Origin: Pseudobutyrivibrio ruminis
GTDB lineage: Bacteria > Bacillota > Clostridia > Lachnospirales > Lachnospiraceae
NCBI GenBank assembly: GCA_015057315.1
Contig: SVER01000002.1
Coordinates: 97,392 to 161,391 of the forward strand
Length of the DNA stretch: 64,000 nt
Direction: 5' to 3'
The position numbers and the translations under genes were made by a program. The notes below the pieces were generated by a model that was not told the origin of the DNA, did not search any database, and saw only the letters and a list, made by a program, of their open reading frames with translations. Positions 52,586 to 61,328 of this stretch are shown here, piece after piece. How positions within the stretch are numbered: position 1 is the stretch's first letter; each line of letters begins with the position of its first letter.

Positions 52586-53787
52586 AAAGACGTTTCTTTC
52601 CTAAAACACTAATTCAAAAAATGTTTTTTACCCTAATAATTATGGCAATTTATCTAATCGGTAGAGAGCTGCCATTATATGGGGTTAATCTTGATGCTTA
52701 CGAGGCACTTAGGGATAATACCGAGGATTTGATTATGCAGACAATCGGTGGAGATAGATACAAAACATCTATCTTAGCACTTGGTATTTCTCCCTTTATG
52801 TTTTCTACTTTGTTTGTTCAGATGGCTGTTGCATTTAAAAATGCAGATAGCAAATCTCATACGTCGCCTAAAAAGGTAACGAGGGCGACTCTTAATTTGA
52901 TGCTGGTATGGGCTTGTATCCAGGCTTATTTCACATCTAATTCAACTTTCTATATATACGAAGGCGGTGTTGAGCTGACTATTGCCAAGCTTATATCGGC
53001 AGCCCAGATGGTTACAGGTGCCTTTGTGATTTTGTGGCTTGCTACACGTAATGGTAAATACGGAATAGGCGGCCAGACAATTCTTATTTATGTAAATATC
53101 CTAGACAGCGTTGTAAACACTGTAAGATACACAAAGCTTGCTGATTTAAAGCTTATTGGAGCCATCTCTGTGGTGGCATTGCTGTTTACAATTATTTTTG
53201 AAAATACTGAATATAGAATACCTATGCAGCGTATTTCTATTCATAATATTTATTCTGATAAAAACTATATTCCCATAAAGCTTAATCCTATAGGAATGAT
53301 GCCTGTAATGTTTTCATCGGCATTTTTTGCCCTTCCGGTGTATGTGTTATCGGCACTGAATTCATTGCTTCCAGAGAATGAAACTATAAGCTATCTACAT
53401 GATAATATGAACACCAACTGCACCCTTGGAATAGGAGTGTACATTGTTGTTTTATACGTAATTACGATAGTTTTTTCTTTTGTTTTTATTAGCCCAAAGA
53501 ATCTGGCAGAATCCTTGCAAAAATCAGGAGATAGCATTACAGGATTAAGGGCTGGCAAAAAAACAAGAAGATATATAGGCATTAGAGTATTTATAATATC
53601 TATTTTTTCTGCTACTTTTATGAGCCTTTTTATAGGAATGCCATTGGTACTTCAGTTAAAAGGATTAGTGCCACAGGATGTAATGAGCCTGCCATCTATT
53701 ATGATTGCCATGGCAAGCATCAATTGCAATTTGTATAGAGAATTAAGAGCGGTTAAGGATTTTGATGGCTATGTCCAGTTTATTTAG
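52582..53787 (+). CDS. secY2: Accessory Sec translocase channel SecY2
   Basis: A 401-residue SecY homolog with about ten membrane helices. It shows the N-terminal FTLIIMAIYLIGRELPLYG corresponding to the SecY start and plug region, SILALGISPFMFSTLFVQM in helix 2 and NPIGMMPVMFSSAFFALP later. Its divergence from housekeeping SecY and its location between diguanylate cyclase and asp1 identify it as SecY2, the pore for the serine-rich glycoprotein. The start overlaps the preceding stop. Confidence 0.9.
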   Translation: MKRRFFPKTLIQKMFFTLIIMAIYLIGRELPLYGVNLDAYEALRDNTEDLIMQTIGGDRYKTSILALGISPFMFSTLFVQMAVAFKNADSKSHTSPKKVTRATLNLMLVWACIQAYFTSNSTFYIYEGGVELTIAKLISAAQMVTGAFVILWLATRNGKYGIGGQTILIYVNILDSVVNTVRYTKLADLKLIGAISVVALLFTIIFENTEYRIPMQRISIHNIYSDKNYIPIKLNPIGMMPVMFSSAFFALPVYVLSALNSLLPENETISYLHDNMNTNCTLGIGVYIVVLYVITIVFSFVFISPKNLAESLQKSGDSITGLRAGKKTRRYIGIRVFIISIFSATFMSLFIGMPLVLQLKGLVPQDVMSLPSIMIAMASINCNLYRELRAVKDFDGYVQFI

Positions 53788-53813
53788 GATGAGTGGAGGA
53801 ATTAAGATAAGAG

Positions 53814-55433
53814 ATGCTATATTTTATCCCAGCATGGTATCAATTAAATAGCTTTAAGGAATTGGAGCAAAACTGGCATACCCGTAGAATGCACACAGAG
53901 TTTGACGACATGGTAAAGTATGTGCAGATGTTTTATCGAAATGGCATTAAGGATTTTAAGATTTTGCTATTGAGTCATACTCCAAATTTCAGGCATTTCT
54001 TGCACAGGCAGGGAGTATTTCATGCTCCATATTTGTCTGTTTTTGATTCTATTCAAGAGGTGCAAAATAAGAAGGCGGCTGTGTTCTCCTTTCACAATTT
54101 GGCCTGGCCTGAAAAGATAGAATTTGTTTATACACCTTTTGTGGTAATCGCTTATCTGGAAGGGAAAAAATATGCCCAGATTAATTTTGGGGAAGCTGGT
54201 AATCCCATCGAAGTAAGCATGTACGAAGAGGATGTAATCAGCAGGCGAAACATATATGACGACAGAGGCTTTGTGTCTGCCACGGAGGTTTACGAAAAAG
54301 GAGATATCGTATATACGGATTACCTCACTGATAAGGGCGTTACAAAGATGAGGGTGATTGCTAAAGATGGCTCCGTAGAAATCAATGAAAAATCCAATAC
54401 CTTTCTTGTATTTAAGGATGATAAAATCACCACCAAAACCTTTGCCAAGGGTAAGTATGATAGCCTGGCAGAAGTGATTTTAGAGGTATTAAATGCCAAT
54501 CTTGATACAGATAACAAAAGTGATGTTTTCTGTATTGCAATGCACGAATTAAATGTATTAATCACCAGGGATTTAATCGAAAATGGCAAATCGATTCTGT
54601 CGTTTTACGGGGATAGATACAGGATAAAGGATCACGAAGAAAATATAGATTTGGTAAAAAAAGCTGGCTATATTATCACTGATTCCGAGGCTACCACCCG
54701 CTATCTAAAGCGTGAAATGAAAACTGATTTATCTAACATAGTTGATATTTCACCTTATGATTCCAGAATGGATTTTGGTATCAGCGAACAGCTTACTGTA
54801 CAAAAAATTTTGGTGCCGGTGGATGACCTTCCAAAAGAAAGGTTTAAGCTGCTTATGATAAATCTGGCGGCATATCTTCAGACCAATGAAAACGCTATGA
54901 TTCATATTTTTACCAGAAATGCCAGGTACGATTTGCCTGATATTCTGCTTAACAATATTGCTGATATTATTGAGGAAGCAGGATTTGACAGACGAATGGT
55001 AATAAGCGATAAGGATGTTGATGATACCGCAGAAAATGATGAAGTGGATGCAGATGAGGATGAGGAAGAAATTCCTATAAGATTTTTTGTGGAGCAGTGT
55101 GTGGATGAACTATCTGTAAGTAAGTGTATCAGAGAGCAGAGGATAATGATAGATATGCGCCATAATCCTGATTTGTATTTGCAGATAAACTGCATAAGCA
55201 CTGCAATTCCTCAGATAGTCCGTAGGGAAACCCAGTACATGCAAAACGGCTACAACGGCTTTGTTGTTAAGGATTTTGACCGTATACCTGTGGCTTTGGA
55301 TTACTTTTTGGGAAGCCTGGCTAACTGGAATCAGGCAAAGGTATATTCTTACGAAATCAGTCAGAAATTTACCACTAAGCATCTGTTAGAAAAATGGGAA
55401 ATGGTAAGAAATACAATAGAGGAAAAAGATTGA
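53814..55433 (+). CDS. asp1: Accessory Sec system protein Asp1
   Basis: A 539-residue cytoplasmic protein with the Asp1 start (LYFIPAWYQLNSFKELEQNWH), then DDMVKYVQMFYRNGIKDFKILLLSHTPNFRHFLHRQG. Asp1 proteins adopt a GT-B-like fold but act in export rather than sugar transfer. An acidic insert (DDTAENDEVDADEDEEE) occurs near residue 410. GGAGGA is 13 bases before the ATG. Asp1, Asp2 and Asp3 form a complex that guides the glycosylated adhesin to SecA2. Confidence 0.85.
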   Translation: MLYFIPAWYQLNSFKELEQNWHTRRMHTEFDDMVKYVQMFYRNGIKDFKILLLSHTPNFRHFLHRQGVFHAPYLSVFDSIQEVQNKKAAVFSFHNLAWPEKIEFVYTPFVVIAYLEGKKYAQINFGEAGNPIEVSMYEEDVISRRNIYDDRGFVSATEVYEKGDIVYTDYLTDKGVTKMRVIAKDGSVEINEKSNTFLVFKDDKITTKTFAKGKYDSLAEVILEVLNANLDTDNKSDVFCIAMHELNVLITRDLIENGKSILSFYGDRYRIKDHEENIDLVKKAGYIITDSEATTRYLKREMKTDLSNIVDISPYDSRMDFGISEQLTVQKILVPVDDLPKERFKLLMINLAAYLQTNENAMIHIFTRNARYDLPDILLNNIADIIEEAGFDRRMVISDKDVDDTAENDEVDADEDEEEIPIRFFVEQCVDELSVSKCIREQRIMIDMRHNPDLYLQINCISTAIPQIVRRETQYMQNGYNGFVVKDFDRIPVALDYFLGSLANWNQAKVYSYEISQKFTTKHLLEKWEMVRNTIEEKD

Positions 55434-55440
55434 GGTAGGT

Positions 55441-55875
55441 ATGGAGAAAGCAAGCTGGACGATTTATTGGAATGAATATAGCTCTGACACATATCTGTAT
55501 GGCTCGGAGATTCAGTATTTTGCCAGGAATAATGTGCATTTTAAAAACCAGCTGATGCCACCAGGCACTGTGATTAAGGAATGGTACTCCATGACTAATT
55601 ATCAGGCACAAAGGATAGAGCCTGCACTGCCGATTATAGATGGTGAAAGCCATTATCATATCAAGATAAATGTTAAAACCCCAGATGGTAAGGGATGCCT
55701 GGTGAGGCTTGTATTCTTAGATAGATACGAAAGAGAAGCAGGGGATTTTACCATAAGAGGAACGGAGGCTGATTTTAGCTGTCCCCTTAAAACATATAGC
55801 TACAAAATGCAGCTTATTAACGCAGGTATGACAGAGTTTACATATCATTCCATTACTATTGAGGAAGTAGAATGA
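55441..55875 (+). CDS. asp3: Accessory Sec system protein Asp3
   Basis: A 144-residue beta-rich cytoplasmic protein, with WTIYWNEYSSDTYLYGSEI at the start, then FKNQLMPPGTVIKEWYSMTNYQ and YHIKINVKTPDGKGCLVRLVFLDR, matching Asp3. It starts seven bases after the asp1 stop and overlaps secA2 by four bases, so Asp3 and SecA2 are translationally coupled. The Asp3 fold resembles carbohydrate-binding modules. Confidence 0.82.
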   Translation: MEKASWTIYWNEYSSDTYLYGSEIQYFARNNVHFKNQLMPPGTVIKEWYSMTNYQAQRIEPALPIIDGESHYHIKINVKTPDGKGCLVRLVFLDRYEREAGDFTIRGTEADFSCPLKTYSYKMQLINAGMTEFTYHSITIEEVE

Positions 55876-58220
55876 AAATAGTAAAGACCAAGGCAACTGT
55901 AAAAAAGTTGATTAAGGAATTGAAGAAGGTTAAGGCTCTTAAGGAGAGCATGAGTGGGCTTTCAGATGATGAGCTTAAGGGGCTGACTAAGGAATTTCGC
56001 ACAAGGTTTGAGTCAGGGGAATCCTTGGATAAAATCCTGCCAGAGGCCTTTGCTGCCATGTGCGAGGCAGATAAAAGAGTGCTTGGAATGTATCCATTTG
56101 ATGTGCAAATTTTAGCTGGAATTGCTCTTCATCAAGGGTATCTTGCAGAGATGAACACAGGGGAGGGCAAGACGCTTACTGCTACTTTGCCTATGTATCT
56201 TAATGGCCTTACCAAAAAGGGGGCAATCCTTGTTACAAACAATGAGTACCTAGCACTGAGGGATGCTGAGGAGATGGGACCTGCATACGAATTTATGGGA
56301 TTATCTATTAAAGCAGGCGTAAAACGTGATGAGGATGATAGATTTGAAAATGATGAAAAGAAGGAAATATACGCAGCAGATATCGTATATACCACCCACT
56401 CTGCCTTAGGCTTCGATTACCTGATAAACAACCTGGTTAAATCCAGCGAAGACAGGTTCCTTAGGCCATTTAATTACATCATTATAGACGAAGCAGATTC
56501 GGTGCTTTTAGACAGCGCCAGCACGCCTCTTGTTATTTCCGGTTCACCAAGAGTCCAGTCAAATCTGTATGAATCAGCAGATTTCTTCGTTAGAACCCTT
56601 AGGGAAGACCAGGATTATGAGGTGGAGGAAAAGAATGTATGGTTTACTGACAAGGGGTTAAGCTACGCGGAAGAATATTTTGGAATAGACAATATTTTCA
56701 ATCCTAAGTATTTTGAAATTTATCGTCATTTGGTATTGGCACTTCGTGCCCACAAAATAATAGAAAAAGGTACTGAGTACATGATTTCTGAAACAGGGGA
56801 GGTAGCTCTTATCGATGCCAGCTCAGGGCGAATGTTAAAAGGCGTTAAGCTTAGAGGTGGACAGCATCAGGCACTGGAATGTAAGGAGCAGGTAGAGATT
56901 ACCCAGGAGAATCGTTCCATGGCATCTATTACTTACCAGAATTTCTTCTCCATGTTTCCTAAGATGAGTGGCATGAGTGGAACAATCTATGATGCCAAGG
57001 ATGAGCTGTTTGAGGTATATGGCAAACGGGTTGTGGTGATTCCTACCAACAATCCTATAAAAAGAGTGGATTGTCCTGACTGGTTTTTCAGTGATTCTTC
57101 AAAGCAATTTGAAGCGGCTATTCGTCTGGCTGTGAAAAAGCATGAAACAGGCCAGCCGGTTTTGATAGTAACCACAATGATTTCTGATACGGAAATCATA
57201 TCGCATCTGCTTGTTAAGGAAGGGATTCCTCATTCGGTGCTTAATGCCAACAATGCCTTTTGGGAGGCTGATATTATTAAGGAGGCAGGTCAGCTTGGGG
57301 CTATGACTGTGGCCACATCCATGGCAGGCCGTGGTACTGATATCAAACTTGGTCCTGGTGTTAAGGAGCTGGGGGGACTTGCAGTTATTGGTGTTGGGCG
57401 AATGCTTAATACACGTGATGAAAGACAGGCCAGAGGCAGAGCAGGAAGGCAGGGAGACCCAGGCTATAGCAGGTTTATAGTATCTTTAGAGGATGATATT
57501 GTGGAAAAGGGCACAGACCCGGCGAAGCTTAAAAAATACATAGATGGCAAGAAAAAAATCAGTGACTGGAGAGTTAAGCGAATAGTCAATAATGCCCAGC
57601 GCACCAATGAGGAAATCGGAAGCACCAATAGAAAAACTTCTAAGGATTATGATTTGGTGTTGCAGCTGGAGCGAAAGCTGATGTATGAAACCAGAGATAT
57701 GCTGCTGGATGGAGGAACCCTTGAAAAGGAGAAAATAAAGAAAATTGCCGAGGAAAATATAGATGCTTTTCTTAAACAAAATAGTAGGTTAACCACTAGT
57801 GATTTGAATAGATATCTTTTGGATAATATATCCTATCGAATGGAAAAGGGCACCATGTATTTGAATCTGAAAAATAAAAAGCAGGTTAGGGAATACGTGC
57901 TTGAAAGAGTGGAGGAATCACTGGCAGCAAAGAGCAAGGCCATTGCATCGGAAAATGGCATGAACGATTTTATAAGAGTAGCGGCACTTTCTGCTATTGA
58001 TGAAGCATGGATAGAGCAGGTGGATTATTTGCAGCAGCTGCAGGCGGCAGTGTCTGGTCGAAGCAGCGCACAGCGAAATCTTATGTATGAATACCAGGCA
58101 GAGGCCTTGGAATCCTTTAGAAAAATGGAAAGTACCATTAAACAAAATATCATAAGAAACATCCTTCTATCGGAAGTGAGCATGGATAAGAAAGATAGAC
58201 TACATATAATTCTTCCGTAA
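55872..58220 (+). CDS. secA2: Accessory Sec ATPase SecA2
   Basis: A 782-residue SecA homolog. Walker A is NTGEGKT at 95-101, the DEAD motif DEAD at 206-209, and SGMSGTIYDAK, VATSMAGRGTDIKLG and QARGRAGRQGDPG are canonical SecA segments. It lacks the C-terminal zinc-binding tail of housekeeping SecA and is shorter, as expected for SecA2. It powers export of the serine-rich glycoprotein through SecY2. Confidence 0.95.
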   Translation: MKIVKTKATVKKLIKELKKVKALKESMSGLSDDELKGLTKEFRTRFESGESLDKILPEAFAAMCEADKRVLGMYPFDVQILAGIALHQGYLAEMNTGEGKTLTATLPMYLNGLTKKGAILVTNNEYLALRDAEEMGPAYEFMGLSIKAGVKRDEDDRFENDEKKEIYAADIVYTTHSALGFDYLINNLVKSSEDRFLRPFNYIIIDEADSVLLDSASTPLVISGSPRVQSNLYESADFFVRTLREDQDYEVEEKNVWFTDKGLSYAEEYFGIDNIFNPKYFEIYRHLVLALRAHKIIEKGTEYMISETGEVALIDASSGRMLKGVKLRGGQHQALECKEQVEITQENRSMASITYQNFFSMFPKMSGMSGTIYDAKDELFEVYGKRVVVIPTNNPIKRVDCPDWFFSDSSKQFEAAIRLAVKKHETGQPVLIVTTMISDTEIISHLLVKEGIPHSVLNANNAFWEADIIKEAGQLGAMTVATSMAGRGTDIKLGPGVKELGGLAVIGVGRMLNTRDERQARGRAGRQGDPGYSRFIVSLEDDIVEKGTDPAKLKKYIDGKKKISDWRVKRIVNNAQRTNEEIGSTNRKTSKDYDLVLQLERKLMYETRDMLLDGGTLEKEKIKKIAEENIDAFLKQNSRLTTSDLNRYLLDNISYRMEKGTMYLNLKNKKQVREYVLERVEESLAAKSKAIASENGMNDFIRVAALSAIDEAWIEQVDYLQQLQAAVSGRSSAQRNLMYEYQAEALESFRKMESTIKQNIIRNILLSEVSMDKKDRLHIILP

Positions 58221-58227
58221 ACAATGA

Positions 58228-58295
58228 GGCTTCTCCCTTCTAGGAAGAAGCTGTCACCCCAGGTGACTGATGAGGGTCACGTCAGCGCAGCTGAC
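58228..58295. repeat. Small palindromic repeat ending TGATGAGGG (copy 2) with an extra hairpin
   Basis: Hairpin GCTTCTCCC...GAAGAAGC, hairpin GTCACCCCAGGTGAC, then TGATGAGGG (to 58276), followed by another dyad GTCAGCGCAGCTGAC (58281-58295). The layout matches the element at 15304-15351. It lies between secA2 and gtfA and could modulate gtfA expression. Confidence 0.7.
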
Positions 58296-58308
58296 AAAAG
58301 GAGCAGCT

Positions 58309-59805
58309 ATGATCTACAACTTCAACCTAGGCATAGGCTGGGCCAGCTCAGGTGTAGAATACGCCCAAAGCTACCGAGCCAAAGTCCTAAGAAATATAAA
58401 TAAGCCAGCCAAGTTCATATTTACCGATATGTTTCCAAGGGACAATCTAACTGACATGACCGAGAATATCGGCTTTGAGGATGATGAAATAATATGGCTT
58501 TATACATTTTTTACTGATATCACCTTAGGGCCTGTCACATACACATTGGACGACCTGAGAGCTAGTGTTGGGGATGTAAGCTTAACCTATGAAAGAGAAG
58601 GCAAAATAGGAAAATTTGTATTTGAAGGAGATAACAATTTTTACAGAATCTACTTCGTAAATGCGGATTCAGACTTCGTTCATAGAGTGGAAATGGTATC
58701 AAGAGGCTGCCTGGTTAGAAAGGATTATTTCATTTCTGGCAGGGTGTTTTCAGAATATTATGCCCCACTTGACGGTAAGGCTCACATGTATCATCGCAGA
58801 TTCTTTAATCAGGATGGAAGCCTTGCCTACGAGGAGATAAATGATGATGGCAATGTAATGTATAAGTTTCCTGACAAGCTGATATGCTCTAAGCAGGAGC
58901 TGATTGGATATATGACAAAGAAGCTTCAGCTTACAAAGGATGACATTGTAATTATTGACAGAACCACAGGCCAGGGACAGGCGATAATGGAAAATGTAGG
59001 TGAGGCCAAGCTTGGAATTGTTATCCATGCAGACCACTTTAGTGAAGGGGCTACTGATGATGACAACATCCTTTGGAATAATTATTACGAGTACTCCTTT
59101 TCTATGCATAATAGAGTTGATTTTTACATCACTGCCACAGAAGACCAAAGGCAGCTTATGATTAGCCAGTTTCAAAAATATATGAATGTAACACCTAACG
59201 TATATACGATACCAGTAGGTGCTTTGCCAGAGCTAAAGTATCCCGACAAGGGAAGAAAACCACATTCTCTAATAACAGCATCAAGGCTTGCCACTGAAAA
59301 GCATGTGGACTGGCTGGTGGATGCAGTGGCAGAGGTGCATAAGGAGATAGAGGATATTACCCTTGATATCTATGGAAAGGGAGCGGCAGAAAAGGCACTA
59401 AGGGAACAGATTAAGGGGCTTAATGCTGATTCGTATATACGGTTAATGGGGCAGCATGACCTGGAGAAAGTGTATGTAAATTACGAAGCATATCTATCTG
59501 GCTCCACCAGTGAAGGCTTTGGATTGACTCTTATGGAAGCCATAGGTTCAGGGCTTCCAATAATAGGATTTGATGTGAGATATGGTAACAAGAATTTTAT
59601 AGACGAAGGAAAGAACGGATATAAGCTTCCATACAATATTGGAATAGAAAAATCCCGCAGGCAAAAGCTTATAGTGGATGCAATTAAAAATCTTTTTATG
59701 GAAGATGATTTAGATGAGATGCATGAGCATTCTTACAAAAAGGCTAAGGAATATTTAGCCCATGAGGTGGAGGCAAAATGGAAAAATCTAATAGAGACAA
59801 TATAG
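58309..59805 (+). CDS. gtfA: Accessory Sec glycosyltransferase GtfA (Gtf1)
   Basis: A 498-residue GT4-type enzyme. Its N-terminus IYNFNLGIGWASSGVEYAQSYRAKVL is typical of GtfA, and the C-terminal Rossmann half shows SLITASRLATEKHVDWLVDAV, LDIYGKGAAE and the EX7E segment near GSTSEGFGLTLMEAIGSGLP. It transfers the first GlcNAc onto serines of the adhesin in the cytoplasm, together with GtfB. An in-frame ATG at 58270 lies inside the palindromic repeat; AAAAGGAG (58296-58303) supports the start at 58309. Confidence 0.92.
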   Translation: MIYNFNLGIGWASSGVEYAQSYRAKVLRNINKPAKFIFTDMFPRDNLTDMTENIGFEDDEIIWLYTFFTDITLGPVTYTLDDLRASVGDVSLTYEREGKIGKFVFEGDNNFYRIYFVNADSDFVHRVEMVSRGCLVRKDYFISGRVFSEYYAPLDGKAHMYHRRFFNQDGSLAYEEINDDGNVMYKFPDKLICSKQELIGYMTKKLQLTKDDIVIIDRTTGQGQAIMENVGEAKLGIVIHADHFSEGATDDDNILWNNYYEYSFSMHNRVDFYITATEDQRQLMISQFQKYMNVTPNVYTIPVGALPELKYPDKGRKPHSLITASRLATEKHVDWLVDAVAEVHKEIEDITLDIYGKGAAEKALREQIKGLNADSYIRLMGQHDLEKVYVNYEAYLSGSTSEGFGLTLMEAIGSGLPIIGFDVRYGNKNFIDEGKNGYKLPYNIGIEKSRRQKLIVDAIKNLFMEDDLDEMHEHSYKKAKEYLAHEVEAKWKNLIETI

Positions 59806-61130
59806 TGTTGCTGTTTGATTATTTTAATTTGGGAAGCAGGGATTTGCTTGCCTCTTTTTCTAATGCAGGTTATGAGATAAAGGCTGTATGCATTAATGAT
59901 GAAGGCTTTTTGCCTGATAATGTGGAAAATGTTTTTGAATATTTCCTAGGGGATATTTCAGGTGGAAACAATTTAGCAAAGCCTTTGTATTTTAATCAGA
60001 TAAAAGTGCCAGAATACTGGCAGATTAGTGGAAATAATAACAGTGGAAGTGTTCATGACAAATCCAAGGAGCGAGGAAGAATCTTTTACCAGGAGCCTAA
60101 AAATAAAAGGCTTGTAAAGGTGGTGGATTGGCTAGACGAGGATGGAGTGGTTAAGGCCAGCGACCACTACAATAAATATGGTATTTGCTACGGAAGAACA
60201 ATCTTTAATAAATTTGCCAAAAAGGTCAGCAAATCCTATTTTGATGCAAAAGGAAGGGAAGTAATTGTTGAGAATTTTGTTACCGGCGATATTATTTTAA
60301 ATTATAAAGGGGTTACAAGGTTCTTCAAAAATAGAACTGATTTTGTGGTTTACTACATGTTGCTGAATGGCTTTGATAAAAAGGCAATATACTTTAATTC
60401 CTTGTCAATTCCATTTTTTGTATCTAATGCATTACCACAGTGTGAATATCGTAAATGCGATATATTATTTTGGCAGGAAGAAATGGGCAAAGACATACCA
60501 GGGAATATGCAGCTTATATTGGATGGAAAGGCTCCTAGATGTAACAGGATAGTAGTGCAAAACAATCCATCCTATGAAAGGCTAAGTAAAGTAGATGGAG
60601 CTAAAAATATAGTATCAAGGCTTGGGTTCATATACCCATTTGAAAGGGAAAACTTAGGACGCAAGGAGGCTTTGATTTGCACCAACACCCAGGAGGTGGA
60701 AAAGCTGCAAGAACTAATAGAAGCCCTTCCTGAGGTGAAATTTCATGTGGCTGCCCTTACCGAAATGTCTGCAAAGCTGTTATCTCATGAAAAATATGAT
60801 AATGCTATTTTGTATCCTAACATCAAAATGTCCACACTAAATGGCTTGTTTGCAAGATGTGATTACTATCTTGATATTAATCATGAGGGGGAGATAGTGA
60901 ATGCCACAAGACAGGCATTTATTCAAAATCAATTGCTACTGGCATTCAATGAAACAGCCCACGGATTATGTTATACGGCACCGGAAAATCGATTTGACGC
61001 AAAAGATTTTAGAAAACTCATCTATCGACTAAAGGAATTGATTAGTGATAGAACGAAGCTGAAAAAAGCTGTGATAAGCCAGCAAAAATACGCACTTACG
61101 GCAAATCCGGCAGAGTATGACTTTAATTAA
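59778..61130 (+). CDS. gtfB: Accessory Sec glycosylation partner GtfB (Gtf2)
   Basis: A 450-residue protein of the GtfB family (NIVLLFDYFNLGSRDLLASFSNAGYEIKAV at the start), with NKRLVKVVDWLDEDGVVKASDHYNKYG and later YLDINHEGEIVNATRQAF. It acts as the acceptor-binding co-activator of GtfA, forming a heterotetramer. It overlaps gtfA by 28 bases, and GGTGGAGG inside gtfA serves as its ribosome binding site, so the two are coupled. A strong terminator follows, ending the accessory Sec operon. Confidence 0.9.
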   Translation: MEKSNRDNIVLLFDYFNLGSRDLLASFSNAGYEIKAVCINDEGFLPDNVENVFEYFLGDISGGNNLAKPLYFNQIKVPEYWQISGNNNSGSVHDKSKERGRIFYQEPKNKRLVKVVDWLDEDGVVKASDHYNKYGICYGRTIFNKFAKKVSKSYFDAKGREVIVENFVTGDIILNYKGVTRFFKNRTDFVVYYMLLNGFDKKAIYFNSLSIPFFVSNALPQCEYRKCDILFWQEEMGKDIPGNMQLILDGKAPRCNRIVVQNNPSYERLSKVDGAKNIVSRLGFIYPFERENLGRKEALICTNTQEVEKLQELIEALPEVKFHVAALTEMSAKLLSHEKYDNAILYPNIKMSTLNGLFARCDYYLDINHEGEIVNATRQAFIQNQLLLAFNETAHGLCYTAPENRFDAKDFRKLIYRLKELISDRTKLKKAVISQQKYALTANPAEYDFN

Positions 61131-61149
61131 AAATGGAAACTATATTCAG

Positions 61150-61197
61150 ACAGCAAAGTTTTTGTGATAAAAGTGCACAAAAAACTTTGCTGTTTTT
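61150..61197 (+). terminator. Intrinsic terminator after gtfB
   Basis: ACAGCAAAGTTTTTGTG (61150-61166) pairs with CACAAAAAACTTTGCTGT (61176-61193), followed by TTTTT. It marks the end of the adhesin-export region. Confidence 0.92.
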
Positions 61198-61226
61198 CTA
61201 CTTATCGTACAACGATTTTGATTGAT

Positions 61227-61255
61227 TTGGGGTCTAAATTGTGTTTAAATATAAA
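61227..61255 (+). promoter_or_regulatory. Probable ppdK promoter
   Basis: TTGGGG (61227-61232) and TATAAA (61250-61255) are 17 bp apart. A short dyad (TAAACGG with CCGTTTA) follows in the leader. The -35 is weak, so this assignment is tentative. Confidence 0.4.
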
Positions 61256-61328
61256 CGGACTGTCTGAAACCCCGTTTAAATCAACAGTTCGCAGAATAAT
61301 GTTTTTAAAAATTAGGAGGATTATCAAA

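Noticed and set aside
58270..58308. Earlier start for gtfA inside the palindromic repeat
   Set aside because: The AAAAGGAG site at 58296-58303 and the family N-terminus support the ATG at 58309.
61164..61328. N-terminal extension of pyruvate phosphate dikinase
   Set aside because: It begins inside the gtfB terminator and runs through the probable promoter; the ATG at 61329 has AGGAGG at good spacing and matches family length.
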